DNA from: Azomonas tarimensis
GTDB taxonomy: Bacteria > Pseudomonadota > Gammaproteobacteria > Pseudomonadales > Pseudomonadaceae
Assembly (NCBI RefSeq): GCF_042648805.1
Contig: NZ_JBHRXZ010000024.1
Span: forward strand, 124,001 to 188,000
Reading direction: 5' to 3'
Length of the DNA stretch: 64,000 nucleotides
Shown here piece after piece: positions 17,539 through 26,223 of the stretch; positions within the stretch are counted from its first letter, which is position 1; each line of letters starts with the position of its first letter. Below the pieces are notes generated by a model, which had not been told where the DNA came from, made no database searches, and saw only the letters and a program-made list of their open reading frames with translations. Made by a program: the position numbers and the translations under genes.

Positions 17539-18969
17539 ATGAAACTGCTGCGCCCTGCATTATTGGTGATGGCCTGCCTGGTAACCCACCCCCTTCCGGC
17601 CAATGATCTACCGTCACTGGGCGACGCCAGTTCGGGGATCGTCTCCCCCGAGCAAGAGTACCTGCTTGGACGGGCCTGGCTCAGCCTGTTGCGCGGTCAA
17701 GTAGAGCAACTGGCCGACCCTTTGGTAAAAGATTATGTCGAGAGCAGTGTGTACCGCCTCGCAGAAACCAGCCAGGTGCAGGACCGGCGACTCGAGTTCG
17801 TCATTCTCGACAGCCCTCAACTGAACGCTTTTGCCGCACCGGGTGGCATCATTGGTGTCAATGGTGGCCTGTTTCTGCACGCCCAGACCGAAGCGGAGTA
17901 CGCTTCGGTAATGGCCCACGAACTGGCCCACCTGTCGCAGCGCCACTACGCCCGCGGCCTCGAAGCGCAGCAGCGCCTGCAATTGCCGATGATGGCGGCC
18001 CTGCTCGCCGGTGTAGTGGCCGCAGCAGCAGGTGCCGGCGATGCCGGCATGGCGGCCATCGCCTCGAGCCAGGCCGCCGCCATACAGGCCCAGCGCAGCT
18101 TTTCGCGGCAGAACGAGCAAGAGGCCGACCGCATCGGCCTGGCCAATCTGGCCCGCGCCGGCTATGACCCGCGCGCCATGCCTTCGATGTTCGAACGCCT
18201 GATGCGCCAGTATCGCCACGACCAGCGCCCTCCGGAATTTCTGCTCACTCACCCGCTCAACGAATCGCGAGTGGCCGACACCCGAAATCGAGCCGAACAG
18301 CTTCCGACTGGCGGCACCCAGGACACCTTGCGCTACCAGCTCATTCGCGCCCGGCTGCAAAGTCAATTCGAGCGTTCCCCTGGCATGAGCGCGAAACGCT
18401 TTCGTGCCTTGCTGGACGAAGACGACAGCCGCGACGCCGCCCGTTATGGCCTGGCACTGGCTCAACTCCGCTCGGGGCAACTGAACGAGGCCGCTGAACA
18501 CCTGGATCGCCTGCTTGCGAGCGAGCCGGATCACATGATCTACAACCTGGCCAGGATCGAACTGGACATCACCGCCAATCGCATAGCCCAGGCCGAGCAG
18601 CGTATGGCCCGGCTAAGTGGACTTTATCCCGGAAGCTACCCCGTACAGCAGAGCAGGGTCGACCTGCTGATCAAGCGCGGCCAGCATGAAGAGGCTTCAC
18701 AATTGCTTGGCCAACTGGTTTCCAGGCGTTCGAAGGATCCGCACATCTGGTTCCAGGTCGCAGAAATCCGCGGGTTGACGGGCGACCTTGTGGGCCTGCA
18801 CCAGGCCCGAGCGGAATACTTCGCGCTTATCGGCAACTACGAACAGGCCTTCGAGCAGCTGGATTATGCCAAGCGGCGCTCCACCAACTTCCAGACCGGG
18901 GCTCGACTCGACGCTCGCCTGGGCCAGCTACGTGAGGAAAAACGCATGGTGGATCAGATGCTGCGTTGA
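17539..18969 (+). CDS. bepA: Periplasmic M48 metalloprotease with TPR repeats (BepA-like)
   Basis: This 476-residue protein has a signal peptide (residues 1-21, cleavage near LPA-ND). The M48 catalytic domain carries the zinc motif HELAH (127-131, catalytic Glu128) and third ligand Glu195 in NEQEADRIG. A helical TPR region (about 265-470) follows. BepA degrades or helps assemble outer-membrane proteins such as LptD. An Ala/Gly-rich hydrophobic stretch (about 150-183) lies between the two zinc motifs. It is divergent from tusA and convergent with nadA, 10 bp away. Confidence 0.92.
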   Translation: MKLLRPALLVMACLVTHPLPANDLPSLGDASSGIVSPEQEYLLGRAWLSLLRGQVEQLADPLVKDYVESSVYRLAETSQVQDRRLEFVILDSPQLNAFAAPGGIIGVNGGLFLHAQTEAEYASVMAHELAHLSQRHYARGLEAQQRLQLPMMAALLAGVVAAAAGAGDAGMAAIASSQAAAIQAQRSFSRQNEQEADRIGLANLARAGYDPRAMPSMFERLMRQYRHDQRPPEFLLTHPLNESRVADTRNRAEQLPTGGTQDTLRYQLIRARLQSQFERSPGMSAKRFRALLDEDDSRDAARYGLALAQLRSGQLNEAAEHLDRLLASEPDHMIYNLARIELDITANRIAQAEQRMARLSGLYPGSYPVQQSRVDLLIKRGQHEEASQLLGQLVSRRSKDPHIWFQVAEIRGLTGDLVGLHQARAEYFALIGNYEQAFEQLDYAKRRSTNFQTGARLDARLGQLREEKRMVDQMLR

Positions 18970-18979
18970 GCCACCTGCC

Positions 18980-20038
18980 TCAGGCGTTGCCCGCATGGCT
19001 CAGGCGAGCCTGCTGGGTGAAATCGAGCATCCGCTGGAGGGGCTTGATTGCGCGCGGGATCAACGCCGGCTCCACGAAGATTTCGTTGCTGCCAGTACGG
19101 AGCGATTGCAAGGTGCTGTCGAGCGTATTCATCGCCATCCACGGACAGTGAGCACAGCTCCGACAGGTGGCTCCGCTACCAGCGGTAGGCGCTTCGATGA
19201 AGCGCTTGTCCGGACAGAGCTGCTGCATCTTGTAGAAGATGCCCCTGTCGGTCGCCACGATGAACAGCGGATTGGGCATTGTCTGCGCCGCCTTGATCAA
19301 CTGACTGGTGGAACCCACCGCATCGGCCAGCTCGACGACCGCCTCAGGCGACTCGGGATGAACCAGAACCGCCGCCTCGGGATGCAGCGCCTTGAGGTCG
19401 GCCAGGTGCTTGGACTTGAACTCCTCATGCACGATACAAGCGCCATCCCATAACAGCATGTCAGCGCCCGTTTCACGCTGCACGTAGCGACCCAGATGCT
19501 TGTCAGGCGCCCAGATGATCTTTTCGCCGTTATCCATCAGGCTCTCCACGATCTCCACGGCACAGCTGGAGGTGACGACCCAGTCAGCGCGCGCCTTCAC
19601 CGCAGCGGAAGTATTGGCGTAGACCACGACTGTGCGCTCGGGATGCTGATCGCAGAACGCCGAGAACTCATCCACCGGACATCCCAGGTCCAGCGAGCAG
19701 GTCGCCTCGAGCGTTGGCATCAGGATCCGCTTTTCCGGACTGAGAATCTTCGCTGTCTCGCCCATGAAGCGCACACCCGCCACCAACAGCGTCTGCGCCG
19801 GATGATCACGGCCGAATCGGGCCATCTCCAGCGAGTCGGCCACACACCCGCCGGTTTCCTCGGCCAACGCCTGGATCACCGGATCGGTGTAATAGTGTGC
19901 GACCAGTACTGCATCCTGGCGTCCCAGTTCCGCCGCAATCTCGCCGCGCAACTGCGCTTCCTGCGCGGGCGTCAACTGCCTTGCCTGCTGGCCTGCGAGA
20001 TGAGCCTGGACAAGGATGCGTTCGGAAATCTGCGTCAT
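18980..20038 (-). CDS. nadA: Quinolinate synthase
   Basis: NadA condenses iminoaspartate with dihydroxyacetone phosphate to quinolinate in NAD synthesis, using a [4Fe-4S] cluster held by three cysteines. Candidates are Cys114 (EATCSLDLGCP), the Cys in DGACIVHEEF (about 200) and one in TCRSCAHCPW (about 295). The 352-residue length is typical. I use ATG 20038; the upstream in-frame extension has no homology. NadB is not adjacent. Confidence 0.96.
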   Translation of the reverse strand: MTQISERILVQAHLAGQQARQLTPAQEAQLRGEIAAELGRQDAVLVAHYYTDPVIQALAEETGGCVADSLEMARFGRDHPAQTLLVAGVRFMGETAKILSPEKRILMPTLEATCSLDLGCPVDEFSAFCDQHPERTVVVYANTSAAVKARADWVVTSSCAVEIVESLMDNGEKIIWAPDKHLGRYVQRETGADMLLWDGACIVHEEFKSKHLADLKALHPEAAVLVHPESPEAVVELADAVGSTSQLIKAAQTMPNPLFIVATDRGIFYKMQQLCPDKRFIEAPTAGSGATCRSCAHCPWMAMNTLDSTLQSLRTGSNEIFVEPALIPRAIKPLQRMLDFTQQARLSHAGNA

Positions 20039-20076
20039 GGAGTTGCGACACCTGCAAATGCTGAGGGCGGGCACAG

Positions 20077-20082
20077 ATTATA
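20077..20082 (-). promoter_or_regulatory. Likely -10 element for nadA
   Basis: A consensus TATAAT reads on the minus strand about 40 bp upstream of the nadA ATG. The -35 region is weak. The rest of the gap to the tRNA-Lys terminator (about 20090-20260) shows no gene and no recognisable regulatory RNA. Confidence 0.45.
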
Positions 20083-20264
20083 CACCCACCCATACGAGGA
20101 ACAGGGCGTTTACAGACGGCCTGATGCCACCTCTACGCCGAGGCGGACTGGCCAGGGCAAGAAGCCCTCCCCGAAGAGCATGGAGCACCGACGGCGCAAA
20201 CCATCAGCCTCTCCTGCAAGATCCGCCGAGGCAGGCCAACGCCACCTCTCAATGGCACCCATAA

Positions 20265-20297
20265 AAAAAGCCGGACCCTTATGGTATCCGGCTTTTT
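20265..20297 (-). terminator. Intrinsic terminator for tRNA-Lys
   Basis: AAAAAGCCGGA and TCCGGCTTTTT form an 11-bp stem just downstream of the tRNA on the minus strand, ending in a run of seven T residues. Confidence 0.9.
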
Positions 20298-20306
20298 CCG
20301 TTGTAG

Positions 20307-20381
20307 TGGTGGGTCGTGTGGGATTCGAACCTACGACCAATTGGTTAAAAGCCAACTGCTCTACCACTGAGCTAACGACCC
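20307..20381 (-). tRNA. tRNA-Lys (anticodon TTT)
   Basis: The minus strand gives acceptor GGGTCGT/ACGACCC, D-arm AGCTCAGTGGTAGAGC, anticodon stem TTGG/CCAA with loop CTTTTAA (anticodon TTT), T-arm GTAGGTTCGAATCC and encoded CCA. The 3' end faces nadA. The homologous gene next to queC in P. aeruginosa is a known integration site for large conjugative islands; here nothing is inserted. Confidence 0.97.
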
Positions 20382-20392
20382 AACGGGGGCGC

Positions 20393-20420
20393 ATGATACT
20401 GATTTTCCAGGGAATATCAA
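20393..20420 (-). promoter_or_regulatory. Promoter of tRNA-Lys
   Basis: TTGATA (20415-20420) and TATCAT (20393-20398) are separated by 16 bp on the minus strand, followed by a GC-rich discriminator (GCGCCCCC). It lies between the queC stop and the tRNA, so the tRNA need not depend on read-through from queC. Confidence 0.7.
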
Positions 20421-20437
20421 CTCCCTAAGTGAAAATT

Positions 20438-21106
20438 TCAGAAATAACGCGTTGGATCCTTTACGCCAGCGGCAGCGAAACCCTCGGCGCGCAGCCGGCA
20501 ACTTTCGCACTTCCCGCAGGCGTGGCCTTCATTGTCCGCCTGATAGCAGGATACGGTCAGGGCATAATCCACACCGAGCCGCGTACCGGACTCGATGATC
20601 TGCGCTTTGCTCATCATCTGCAACGGAGCACGGATCCTGAACCCCTGCCCCTCGACGCCTTCGCGGGTGGCGAGATTCGCAGTGCGCTCGAAAGCCTCGA
20701 TGAACTCGGGCCGGCAATCCGGATATCCGGAATAGTCCACCGCGTTCACGCCAATGAAGATGTCCCGGGCGCCCAGCACCTCGGCCCAACCCAGGGCCAG
20801 CGAAAGAAACACCGTGTTGCGTGCCGGCACATAGGTTACCGGGATCCCGGCCGTTGGTGCCTCGGGGACTGCAATACGCGAGTCGGTCAGAGCCGAGCCT
20901 CCAATACCATCGAGGTTAAGACCGATGACCTTGTGCTCCACTACCCCCATCTGCAGAGCAACCCTCTCGGCTGCCTGAAGTTCGGCCCGATGACGCTGAC
21001 CATAATCGAAACTCATGCTGTAGCAGTCGTAACCTTCCGAACGCGCCAGCGCAACAACCGTGGCCGAATCAAGACCACCCGACAGCAGTACCACCGCCTT
21101 GTTCAT
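20438..21106 (-). CDS. queC: 7-cyano-7-deazaguanine synthase
   Basis: QueC converts 7-carboxy-7-deazaguanine to preQ0 in queuosine synthesis. The 222-residue product has the PP-loop SGGLDSAT (9-16) and a C-terminal zinc-binding cluster (CYQADNEGHAC then GKCESCRLR). The start ATG 21106 has GGGGGG upstream. It follows queE by 10 bp, forming a two-gene queuosine operon. Confidence 0.96.
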   Translation of the reverse strand: MNKAVVLLSGGLDSATVVALARSEGYDCYSMSFDYGQRHRAELQAAERVALQMGVVEHKVIGLNLDGIGGSALTDSRIAVPEAPTAGIPVTYVPARNTVFLSLALGWAEVLGARDIFIGVNAVDYSGYPDCRPEFIEAFERTANLATREGVEGQGFRIRAPLQMMSKAQIIESGTRLGVDYALTVSCYQADNEGHACGKCESCRLRAEGFAAAGVKDPTRYF

Positions 21107-21116
21107 ATGCCCCCCA

Positions 21117-21764
21117 TCAGTGTCCGGGCTCGTCATTCCAGAGCAACTTGTGCAGTTGCAACTGGAAGCGAACCGGCAAGTTGTCTTCGATGATCCACTC
21201 CGCCAGCGCCCGCGCATCGACCTGGCCATGGCTCGGAGAAAACAGCACTTCATCGACTCGACGTTCGAGGCCGTACTCGATGAGTTTGGATCTGGCCCAC
21301 TCGTAGTCCTCGCGGGAACAAACGACGAACTTGACCTGATCGTTGAGCTGCAGCGCAGCGATGTTCTCGTAACGGTTGCGGTGGCACTCCGCCGAGCCCG
21401 GCGTCTTCAGATCCACCACTCGGCTCACTCGGGAGTCGACCGCTTCGATGTCCAGAGCGCCGCTGGTTTCCAGTGAAACCTCATAGCCAGCCTCGCACAG
21501 ACTGTGCAACAGCGGAATGCAGTTTGGCTGTGCCAGCGGCTCGCCGCCTGTCACGCAGACATGGCGCGGGTTGAATGCGGCGACCTTCTCGAGAATGGCC
21601 TGCAGGGTCATGGGCGCTCCACCGGTGAAGGCGTAGGCGGTGTCACAGTACTGGCAGCGCAGGGGGCACCCGGTCAGGCGCACGAACACCGTCGGCAAGC
21701 CGCTGGTGCGTGTTTCCCCCTGCAGCGAAAAGAAGATTTCGGTAATACGCAGGGTATCTAGCAT
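21117..21764 (-). CDS. queE: 7-carboxy-7-deazaguanine synthase (radical SAM)
   Basis: This 215-residue radical SAM enzyme rearranges 6-carboxytetrahydropterin to CDG. The [4Fe-4S] motif is CPLRCQYC (Cys33, Cys37, Cys40). VTGGEPL follows as the SAM-binding segment. FSLQGE and SGLPTVFVRLTGC are typical of QueE. It is upstream of queC and 146 bp downstream of cpoB. Confidence 0.96.
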   Translation of the reverse strand: MLDTLRITEIFFSLQGETRTSGLPTVFVRLTGCPLRCQYCDTAYAFTGGAPMTLQAILEKVAAFNPRHVCVTGGEPLAQPNCIPLLHSLCEAGYEVSLETSGALDIEAVDSRVSRVVDLKTPGSAECHRNRYENIAALQLNDQVKFVVCSREDYEWARSKLIEYGLERRVDEVLFSPSHGQVDARALAEWIIEDNLPVRFQLQLHKLLWNDEPGH

Positions 21765-21866
21765 CTGTAGCCACGGGCGTGACGGCGAAACAGGCCATCC
21801 GCCTCCGTTGCGGAAAAGGAACGCGATTGTACTGGAAAAATCACTCGTCGCGCGATGCCAGCCGTA

Positions 21867-21898
21867 GCCTGCCCCCTACCGAGGCGGGGGGTTCAGGC
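21867..21898 (-). other. GC-rich hairpin between cpoB and queE
   Basis: GCCTG-CCCCC and GGGGG(G)TT-CAGGC can pair (21867-21898), placing a stem-loop about 12 bases past the cpoB stop. There is no T-run, so it may be an attenuating or 3'-protecting structure rather than a terminator. The remaining gap shows nothing. Confidence 0.35.
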
Positions 21899-21910
21899 AT
21901 GGCGCTGAAA

Positions 21911-22723
21911 CTAGCGGTCCAGTTGTCGCTGGGAGAGTTGGGCTGCGGACGTATTCGGATACTTCGCGATCACTTCGCGGAAGATCCCTTGGGCGCGATC
22001 ACGATTGCCCAGGCGCAGTTCCACGTCGGCCAGCTTGAATAGCGAGTCCGGGACTTTCGAATGGTCAGGATAGGCCTGGCTCACACGGGCAAATGCCTGG
22101 CCAGCCGCCTGCAGATCACCCTGGGCCAGATTCACCTCGCCCAACCAGTACTGGGCGTTTCCGGCGAACTGGCTGTCGGGGTACCGGCGCAGGAAGGCGG
22201 TAAAAGCCTGACTGGCCTTGTCGAAATCCTTCGACTTGATCAGATCGAACGCGGCGTCGTAGTACAGTTTTTCATTGGCCGGGTCGCCGGGTTGAGCATT
22301 GTTGCCAACCGGAGCGGCAGCCGCTTCCGGTGTTGCGCCGGCAGCACCGGCGCCTCGAGAATCGGGTTGGGACATAGCACCTGCCGCCGGGCCACTGGAC
22401 AAGCGTCGATCGAGGTCCTGATAACGCTCCAGGCCTTCGCGCTCCAGGCGCTGGATGTGGTTCTGCTGTTCTTCGACCATGCCTCGCAAGGCGGTGATCT
22501 CTTCCTGCATCTGTTGTAGCTGCATGAACAACATGCCCTGCGCCGAAGGCGGGGTACTGACTCCTCCCTCGGCGAAGGCACCGCCGTCACGCTGATCCGG
22601 CGCCTGCACCTGCGGGCGGTTCAGGTTCTCGACCTGGGAGCTGTCCATGATAGGCGCCTGCGCAAGGGCCAGTCCAGACAGCGACAAGGTGAAAAGGGTC
22701 AGAATGAAGCGGTGCTTTTGCAT
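21911..22723 (-). CDS. cpoB: Cell division coordinator CpoB (YbgF)
   Basis: This 270-residue periplasmic protein has a signal peptide ending ALA-QAP (about residue 21). An N-terminal trimerising coiled coil (about 65-110, QLQQMQEEITALRGMVEEQ) and an Ala/Gly-rich linker (about 113-148) precede a C-terminal TPR domain (150-265). CpoB links outer-membrane constriction by Tol-Pal with septal peptidoglycan synthesis. It follows pal by 6 bp at the end of the tol operon. Confidence 0.94.
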   Translation of the reverse strand: MQKHRFILTLFTLSLSGLALAQAPIMDSSQVENLNRPQVQAPDQRDGGAFAEGGVSTPPSAQGMLFMQLQQMQEEITALRGMVEEQQNHIQRLEREGLERYQDLDRRLSSGPAAGAMSQPDSRGAGAAGATPEAAAAPVGNNAQPGDPANEKLYYDAAFDLIKSKDFDKASQAFTAFLRRYPDSQFAGNAQYWLGEVNLAQGDLQAAGQAFARVSQAYPDHSKVPDSLFKLADVELRLGNRDRAQGIFREVIAKYPNTSAAQLSQRQLDR

Positions 22724-22729
22724 GGCGAC

Positions 22730-23242
22730 TTACTTGATCAGTTCAACGCGGCGGTTCTGAGCCCACGACTGCTCATCGCTGCCCATGGCGATGGGACGTT
22801 CTTCACCGTAGGACACCAGCTCCAGCTGAGCAGGGGAAACGCCCTGCAGCACCAGGTAACGCTGGACAGCCTTGGCGCGACGCTCGCCCAGAGCCATGTT
22901 GTACTCGCGGGTGCCGCGCTCGTCAGCGTGGCCTTCCAGCACGACGCGAGCGCCGTTGCCGTTCAGGTCACGAGCGTGAACGTCGAGGGCGCGCATGGCT
23001 TCCGGCTTGAGGTCGGAGCTGTCGTACTCGAAATAGAAGGTGGTGATCGCGCGCAGTGCGGCTTCTTCGCTCAGGCTGCCGTCGATGGCGCCGGTTTCGG
23101 CACCGTAGCCAGCATTCGGATCGATACCTGCGCCTGCACCTGCACCTGCACCAGCCGCGTCGCCGCCCTTGGACGAGCAACCGGCAGCAACTGCCAAGGC
23201 GAGAGCCAGCGCAGCGAATTTACCGAATTTAACCATTTCCAT
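22730..23242 (-). CDS. pal: Peptidoglycan-associated lipoprotein (Pal/OprL)
   Basis: This 170-residue outer-membrane lipoprotein has lipobox VAAGC (Cys22), a Gly/Ala-rich linker and an OmpA-like peptidoglycan-binding domain (about 60-168; YFEYDSSDLKPEA, LEGHADERGTREYN, NRRVEL). It tethers the outer membrane to the wall and is released by TolB/TolA at the division site. The linker contains a GA dipeptide repeat from a hexanucleotide repeat. Two starts (ATG at 23242 and 23236) are possible; the first matches OprL. Confidence 0.97.
   Translation of the reverse strand: MEMVKFGKFAALALALAVAAGCSSKGGDAAGAGAGAGAGIDPNAGYGAETGAIDGSLSEEAALRAITTFYFEYDSSDLKPEAMRALDVHARDLNGNGARVVLEGHADERGTREYNMALGERRAKAVQRYLVLQGVSPAQLELVSYGEERPIAMGSDEQSWAQNRRVELIK
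23127..23152 (-). repeat. Hexanucleotide tandem repeat in the pal linker
   Basis: Four near-perfect copies of a 6-bp unit (GGTGCA/GGCGCA on the coding strand) encode alternating Gly-Ala just after the lipidated cysteine. In-frame slippage would change linker length without breaking the gene. Confidence 0.7.
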
Positions 23243-23295
23243 GATGTACCCCAGGGTGTAAGTAGTGTTGCGGTCGTTGAAGAATCAATTGCCTG

Positions 23296-24594
23296 TCAGT
23301 TCAGGAAAGGGGACCAGGACGGCTCACGGATCTCGCCTTGGACAGCCGGTAGAGGAACCCTCACGCGCCCGTTGGTGGACACGAGCATCAGGACTCCCCG
23401 CCCCTGCTGATGGGTGGCGTAGATTAACATGGCGCCATTGGGCGCAACAGTGGGCGACTCGTCGAGACTGGTGTCCGACAGCACCCGCAGGCTGCCGCGC
23501 TGGAGATCCTGCGCCGCCACCCTGAACACGGTGAAACCTTCCTGGCGGTGGATCATCACCAGGGTCTTCTCATCTGCTGAAAGCTTCGGATTGGCGTTGT
23601 AGTTGCCGACGAAGGTGACCCGTTCGGCCGCACCGCCATTGATGTTCATTCGATAGATCTGCGGCCGTCCCGCACGGTCGGAGGTGAAGTAGATCGTCTG
23701 CCCGTCACGCCCCCAGAAGGGCTCGGTGTCGATGGCCATGTGGTTGGTCACGCGACGGATCTGCCGCGTGTTCATGTCCATTACGTAGATCTCGGGATTG
23801 CCGTCCTTGGACAGCACGAAGGCCAGGCGATTGCCATCCGGCGACCAGGCTGGCGCGCCGTTGAGGCCTTCGAAATTGGTGATCTGCTCGCGGCGCCCGG
23901 TATCGATGTGCTGAACGAAGATCCGCGGGCGCCTCTGCTCGAAGGAGACATAGGCGATGCGACGACCGTCCGGAGCGAAGCTCGGCGACAGGATGGGCTC
24001 GCGAGACTGCAGCAGCGTGACCGCGCGGGCGCCGTCGTAGTCCGAGCGGAACAGGGTATAGCGAGTGTTGGTCGGTGAGGCGCGCTCGGCTGTCACGTAG
24101 AGCAGCTTCGTGGAAAAGGCGCCCTTGACGCCAGTCAGCCTTTCGTAGGCCTGATCGGCAATATGGTGGGCCATGTCGCGCAGCTGCTCGGTGCTACCGC
24201 TGACGTTGCCGGTCATCACTTCCTGCTCGGTGGTGACGTTCAGCAGCGAATACTGCACCTGCAGACGGCCGGCCTGAGCCGTGATGTTGCCCACCATGAG
24301 GTATTGCGCACCCAGCGCCTTCCAGTCCCGGTAAAGCACTTCCCCGACACGGGTGGGCAGGCTGATCATATTCTGCCGGTTGATGGGCTCGAACATGCCG
24401 GAATTGCGCAGGTCGTTGCCGATGATGTTGGCCAAGTCCTCGGGTAGTACGGTAGCGCCTTGCCAGCCGAACGGCGCCACTGCAATCGGCGTGGCCCGGT
24501 CGGTGCCGGAGGTGATGACAAGGGGATCGGCGGCCTGCAGGGGGCCGGCGAGGATGAACAGCCCAATGAGGACGATACGCTTCAGGATACTCAC
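23296..24594 (-). CDS. tolB: Tol-Pal system beta-propeller protein TolB
   Basis: This 432-residue periplasmic protein has a signal peptide ending LQA-ADP (about residue 21), an N-terminal alpha/beta domain (about 25-160) and a six-bladed WD-type propeller with repeated SPDG/SPSFAPDGRRIAY motifs. It binds Pal and TolA. The start is GTG 24594, overlapping the tolA stop (GTGA). A 53-bp gap separates it from pal. Confidence 0.97.
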   Translation of the reverse strand: MSILKRIVLIGLFILAGPLQAADPLVITSGTDRATPIAVAPFGWQGATVLPEDLANIIGNDLRNSGMFEPINRQNMISLPTRVGEVLYRDWKALGAQYLMVGNITAQAGRLQVQYSLLNVTTEQEVMTGNVSGSTEQLRDMAHHIADQAYERLTGVKGAFSTKLLYVTAERASPTNTRYTLFRSDYDGARAVTLLQSREPILSPSFAPDGRRIAYVSFEQRRPRIFVQHIDTGRREQITNFEGLNGAPAWSPDGNRLAFVLSKDGNPEIYVMDMNTRQIRRVTNHMAIDTEPFWGRDGQTIYFTSDRAGRPQIYRMNINGGAAERVTFVGNYNANPKLSADEKTLVMIHRQEGFTVFRVAAQDLQRGSLRVLSDTSLDESPTVAPNGAMLIYATHQQGRGVLMLVSTNGRVRVPLPAVQGEIREPSWSPFLN

Positions 24595-25691
24595 AGACCA
24601 AGGTCCTCCGGTTTGAAGATGATACGACGCTGCCGGTAGCTACGATCAAAGGTGGCGCGGTCGAGTTGCTGCATTTCCGGGATACGCCCGACGTTGCGCA
24701 CCGCCGCGACCGCCGAGGCGTCGAACGGTGCGTCGCCGCTCGAACGCGTCACCGACGCATTGGTGATGGTGCCATCAGGCAGCATCTGGATAGCCACCTC
24801 GACGCTCATGCCGTTGCGTGCCGACGGCGGACGACGCCACTGCTGGCTGACAAGATTAATGATCAGATCGTCAAGATTGCCGGCGACGTTGTTTCCATGG
24901 GTGTCAGCCATCGCCTGCTGGCGCTGCACGTCATCGGCGAGCAACTCGGCAAGCGCCTGGGCCTTCTTGTCTTCTTGCGCCTTGCGAGCAGCCTCGGCAG
25001 CGGCTTTCTTCCTCGCCTCGTCCTCGGCAGCCTTCTTGCGAGCAGCTTCTTCGGCTGCCTTTTTCTTGGCGGCCTCTTCAGCGGCACGCTTCTTGGCGGC
25101 TTCCTCGGCAGCCTGCTTTTTCGCGGCTTCCTCCGCGGCCTTCTTCCTGGCCGCCTCCGCCTCGGCAGCCTTGCGTTTGGCCTCCTCTTCGGTAGCCTGT
25201 TTCTTGGCAATCTCGGCCTGCCGCTTCTGCTCGGCCGCTTTGGCTTCGCTCTGGGCCTTGGCAGCAGCCGCTTCCTGTTCCTTGACCTTCTGAGCCTCGC
25301 GTGCCTTGGCTACCTCCTGCTGTTTCTGCGCCTCAGCCGCCCTGGCCGCTTCGGCCTGCCGCGCGGCCTCGGCCTTCTTCTGTTCGGCGGCTCTCGCCGC
25401 AGCCGCCTGACGCTCCTGCTCGCGCTTTCTTTGCTCCATCTGCTCGATTTCGAACTGCTGAGCCGCGGTCTTCTGCGCCTCACCCGCGATCTTCTGATTG
25501 GTCTGGGTAGTCGCCTGGCTTTCCGAGCGCAGTTGATAAAGCGTCGCCTGCACCACCGGCCGTGCTGGCGGCAGCTCCGGCGTGCTGGCGAAGCTGACGA
25601 AGAGCATGCCAAAAATGAGGATGTGCATCCCCGTGGCGATCACCGTCGGCCAGAACAGGTTCTCCGAAGGGGAACGATCACGCGGCTGCAT
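24591..25691 (-). CDS. tolA: TolA energy-transducing envelope protein
   Basis: This 366-residue protein has an inner-membrane helix (about 14-36), a long alpha-helical domain II (about 55-255) built of Ala/Lys/Glu repeats such as KKAAEEAA, and a globular C-terminal domain (about 265-366) that contacts TolB and Pal. It transmits energy from TolQR. The start ATG shares its A with the tolR TGA (TGATG). The low-complexity repeats explain the many spurious frames on both strands. Confidence 0.96.
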   Translation of the reverse strand: MQPRDRSPSENLFWPTVIATGMHILIFGMLFVSFASTPELPPARPVVQATLYQLRSESQATTQTNQKIAGEAQKTAAQQFEIEQMEQRKREQERQAAAARAAEQKKAEAARQAEAARAAEAQKQQEVAKAREAQKVKEQEAAAAKAQSEAKAAEQKRQAEIAKKQATEEEAKRKAAEAEAARKKAAEEAAKKQAAEEAAKKRAAEEAAKKKAAEEAARKKAAEDEARKKAAAEAARKAQEDKKAQALAELLADDVQRQQAMADTHGNNVAGNLDDLIINLVSQQWRRPPSARNGMSVEVAIQMLPDGTITNASVTRSSGDAPFDASAVAAVRNVGRIPEMQQLDRATFDRSYRQRRIIFKPEDLGL

Positions 25692-26143
25692 CACGGCGCC
25701 TCGGTGATCAGTCCGACGTTGCCCACGTCAGCCTGCTGTAGCCCGCCCATGACTGCCATGACAGCACCATAGTCCACCGCCCGATCGCCGCGAACGAACA
25801 CCTGGACCTGCTGCCCCTGGCTGCGATTCTGCGCCACGATGCCGTTCACGGCCTGAACCAGTTGGTCGAGTTGGACCGCGGTCTCCTGCTGGGTGTCCAC
25901 GTCCACTTCGCTACCGAGATTCCAGTAGTACGTGCGGTCAGCCTTGATCGAAATGGTCAACACCCGGGCGTTATTGTCCTGAGGCAGCGCTTCACTGCTT
26001 ACCTGGGGCAAGTCCACCTTGACGCCCTGGTTCAGCATGGGTGCCGTCACCATGAAGATGACCAGCAGTACCAGCATCACGTCGATGTAGGGCACCACGT
26101 TCATCTCGGAGACGGGCTTGCGTCTGTTGCGAATCCTAGCCAT
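25691..26143 (-). CDS. tolR: TolR ion-channel partner protein
   Basis: This 150-residue protein has one N-terminal membrane helix preceded by RIRNRRKPVSEMNVVPYID, with channel aspartate Asp21, and a periplasmic domain. With TolQ it forms the proton-driven motor (ExbD/MotB-like). It starts 80 bp after tolQ. Confidence 0.96.
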   Translation of the reverse strand: MARIRNRRKPVSEMNVVPYIDVMLVLLVIFMVTAPMLNQGVKVDLPQVSSEALPQDNNARVLTISIKADRTYYWNLGSEVDVDTQQETAVQLDQLVQAVNGIVAQNRSQGQQVQVFVRGDRAVDYGAVMAVMGGLQQADVGNVGLITEAP

Positions 26144-26223
26144 GGGAAAAACCTATCTGTAACCAGCCATACCCTTGTGCGCTCGACGGACCCGGGTTGA
26201 GGATCAGACGACCTGACAGTGGG

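Noticed and set aside
24860..25500. Repetitive DNA that might suggest a CRISPR or satellite
   Set aside because: It is the Ala/Lys/Glu-repeat coding region of TolA domain II, with no spacer-repeat structure.
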